Below are positions 61,001 through 64,000 of a stretch of DNA of 64,000 nt, in pieces. A model generated the notes under the pieces. It saw only the letters and a program-made list of their open reading frames with translations. It searched no databases and had not been told where the DNA came from. This DNA is from Nomia melanderi (lineage: Eukaryota > Arthropoda > Insecta > Hymenoptera > Halictidae). Position 1 is the first letter of the stretch. Every line of letters starts with the position of its first letter. The DNA lies in the NCBI RefSeq assembly GCF_051020985.1, contig NC_135008.1, positions 9,796,001-9,860,000 of the forward strand, written 5' to 3'. Position numbers and translations under genes: made by a program.

Positions 61001-63243
61001 TACAACCTTCAAGGACTGTTTACTCTTAATTATGTAACACTGAAACTGCGTGGCTAATACTATTTACCAAGAAATTATAAAAAGTATTTCACTAAACCTG
61101 CCAGGAGTCGATATAAAATATTGATATAGTAACTTAGCAACGATATCGTGATAATTCTTTTAAATTCTTTTTTCTCGATCTATGTTAGCATCAACAGAAA
61201 GCCTTCGTATCTCGAAAATTCTGAAGTATCTGCGGAAATAGACCAAAATATATTTAGAAGAATGATATTAGCTGAATACATAAAAAAAGCATCGTCATAA
61301 ATAAACAGTGAGTCATTGTCTCTCCGAAACTGGTTCCAACTGCAGAACGTTGAATTATTTGACATTGAGTGACCCATTTGCAATAATGGTGAACATATTG
61401 TTGATTAAAACTCTTGCATTATATATTCCATAAAGAACGTCGATTTTTAAAGTTAAACGGCATTTAATTATATACGAATCTAATAATAGCGTCATAACTG
61501 AGAAAGAAGTGTCAATATGAAAGAAAACATATCATCTATCATATAATACATTTAACGAGTCGTATTATTATATATAAATAAATACACAGGGTACTTTGCA
61601 AGCCATAATATTTAATATTAATGGGCAATAGTAATGTTAAGACATATGTATACAAATATTACAAATATTAATATGAACTAACGAAACAAACACAAATATA
61701 ACACGAAACTGATAGAATAAATATTCGAACACAGATACTACAAATAAATTGCAACAATTGCGAATCAGACAAGAATAACCTATACATAATACTATAAACT
61801 TTTTGACGTTTGACAAGTTATTGTGAACTGATGCAAATACATCTCCAAAGTTAACAACTATGTAATATTTGATGTCAGTCTCAGCTAATGGCAGCGTTTG
61901 CTGACCCTCTTACATTCTTTAACACGCGAATATTTTGTTTATATCTGGTGCCCCGACTCGTTGAATGTATTTACATAGGTTCATCTTCCTGGGTGGCCCG
62001 CAACATGACAGAAATAATTGAATCAGCATACATATCTGTATGGATTCGCGTTCCTCGTGTTCCTCTTATCGTGACGGAACGCATCTTACAAAGTGGTTTC
62101 ACTATATCACTGGCTCTCACTCGCGTGTCTCGCATCAGTTATTTATGTCTGGCGATGAATGAAGAAGTATCTTGCACGATTTCGATTTCGCGCTATGAAT
62201 TTTCAATTAGATTTGCATAATCGCCCTTTAAAAGATTCCCAAGCTACAGGCAAATTGGATTAACCGGAGTAGATTCATATTTTAACGTCCCCCTGGCGAC
62301 ACTCTCGATTAACGCTCGACCGTCGAATTAATTAACATTCGCAAATAAATTCACGCGTGGAGAAACTCGTTTCGTTGAACTAGGAAAATAGTGCTTTATA
62401 TAACCCTTAATCGAAATATCAGGGTTACTCGCAATTTTTGACAGTCTTCGTGTGTTCAGTAAAAATGTGAATGTCTGGACGTAATTAAATAATATGTTTT
62501 ACAATAAATACAACCAAAATCTATATTTTAATTAATATAATATGACTGTATTTTAGTGTAATATTTATATAAGTATTTAGAGTAACATATAATCATGTTA
62601 CGTACATTATGTGAATAATTTGTGCTTAACTTCTTTGCTCTGATTAGAGTGTATTACTTTTTATAACATACCTTGATTTAACAACGAAATTTCAACTGAC
62701 TAAAATGCACGAAACCTCTATGATTGAAATTAGAAATTGGTTATAAATAAAACGTTTATATTATAGCGTATAGAAATCCTTCTAAACATAGACTTCAGTT
62801 ACTTTCAAACAAAATATGTATATATTGAGTTTACTTGAAATATTGGTTTCATAGTGACTTTCTTAATTGTATCTGCAACATAATGTAAAATGACAGGAAT
62901 GATGTAGTGGATGTTCCCTTTTGCAAACAAGTTACGTTTAGATCGTCTGTCCACGGAGCATTATGCGTGCGTCATGACATTTCCAGTTTGGCACAACGTA
63001 ACGATAGATTGTCCTGATTTCTGGATATATAGATACATATACTTCGCGGCTTCCGATTTCCACGTGATTAACAGACGTTGATCGAAATTATGTAGCAGCG
63101 GTTTGTCCAAATTGCGAAGATATAATTATTAATTACTATGTTTGCACGCTTATATTAACACTTTGACGCTGGGACAAGTAAAAGTACGTTGTTTAAACCT
63201 GTTACTCTTTCATAGTAAATTCATTTTTAAGTTTATCTTTAAG
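58080..63243. other. Intergenic sequence, right flank
   Basis: Mostly AT-rich. AGGGTGTCC motifs at 58516 and 58770 are common ends of degenerate transposons. A 110-codon + strand ORF (61888-62220) and a 111-codon - strand ORF (59320-59655) have no recognised domains, and I leave them unassigned. Confidence 0.45.
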
Positions 63244-63512
63244 TTAACACGTCTACTATCCAAGTCTAATAACCTTTTACGCAATACACGATCATTGGAG
63301 AAATACAAAATTTCTTATAGCGTTACATCAAATTACTTGACATTCTATCGTACACACGTATCCGGTAAAGTTTTAACTTACTGAAACTAGGCGTCTATTT
63401 GATACACTGCAGTTGTGTTAGAAGTGTGCATTTGAATCACGTACGGTATATAAGCGGTCAAGTTTCTATATCTAACGAATCACATATGATTTATGGATAG
63501 TGAACGCGTTAA
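63244..63512. mobile_element. TTAA element family F4, complete copy
   Basis: TTAACACGTCTACTATCCA at the left faces TTAACGCGTTCACTATCCA on the opposite strand at the right. Length is 269 bp. The right end matches 18770-18822. Confidence 0.7.
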
Positions 63513-64000
63513 GTCTATTTAATAATTTTGTAAGAAGTTTCATTTACAGTTCAGGACATGACGCTAGTGCCGGGTAATAAATCCATTTCTGACTTGAAAT
63601 TTTAATATTCGACTCGATGTTTTCAATATCACCTTCTAATTGTTGGAAAAACTATGCTAACAATTAATTGTTACAGCAAAAGCTATAGCTTTCACGTGCA
63701 ATATTGTAATATAAAAACATGAGCAAGTTATATAATTTTGAAAATTAAAATTATTTAGTATTATTTCAGTAAGACATACTGATGTCTTCATTATTTGTAG
63801 TAATTATAAAATTGAAATGTTGTATTCACTGGTTTTTCGCAAGTCATTATGACGCCACGCACATAATAACATACGCGGGTATATTTTAACGTATCCATAG
63901 TGTTTATACTGTCACTTTAGAGCAATCAGCGCCAAACTTGATAAATGTTGTACTCATTAATATTACCACTTGACAGTAATATATGGGAAAGTTCACAAGC
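63513..64000. other. Right edge, AT-rich
   Basis: Nothing recognisable was found in the last 490 bases. Confidence 0.5.

Overview
This is a gene-poor, AT-rich stretch of an animal nuclear genome. Introns are GT-AG, exons are short and GC-richer than their surroundings, and small non-autonomous transposons are numerous. The two recognisable genes and the mariner-like and TTAA-type repeats fit an insect. A bee or another hymenopteran is my best guess, but this is inference from general character, not from a diagnostic sequence.

Two protein genes can be read with confidence, and they lie tail to tail near the left side. On the + strand, 5521-6050 is a two-exon gene for the small basic nucleolar protein LLPH (Learning-associated protein homolog, 139 aa). 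On the - strand is a large multi-exon gene for a secreted EGFL7/EGFL8-type protein (fly relative: probably Slowdown). It runs from a signal-peptide exon at 35939-35464 to a coiled-coil end at 6387. Its nine proposed coding exons sum to 1311 nt with matching phases (436 aa): signal peptide, basic linker, abbreviated EMI region ending in CCPGW, EGF, calcium-binding EGF, acidic linker, C-terminal coiled coil. The first intron is about 24 kb and filled with repeats.

The right half (36.9-64 kb) is mostly intergenic or intronic. The best gene-like object there is a GC-rich ORF at 55808-56245 (+), with a splice acceptor directly before its ATG and a hydrophobic segment near its N-terminus. It is unrecognised. 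A frame-broken coding trace lies at 58058-57775 (-). Several CpG-rich islands (about 22.5, 29.1, 36.5, 41.3, 42.3, 46.6, 48.1, 51.3, 52.9 and 54.5 kb) hold ORFs whose coding status I cannot settle.

The most striking structure is the mobile DNA. At least nine distinct short families (mostly 200-270 bp) have imperfect terminal inverted repeats beginning with TTAA, as piggyBac-type elements have. They repeatedly land in each other or next to each other: 33562-34903 is a stack with three or four nesting levels, and adjacent elements share a single TTAA. Other structures are a roughly 146-bp-armed inverted repeat at 51771-52123 (hairpin-RNA candidate), a mariner-like MITE, another MITE family with GAGTCGTTCAAAAGCC ends, a minisatellite with a 38-39 bp unit, and a block rich in AACCG/CGGTT motifs beside the first coding exon of the EGFL7-like gene. 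I saw no tRNA, rRNA, CRISPR or viral genes.
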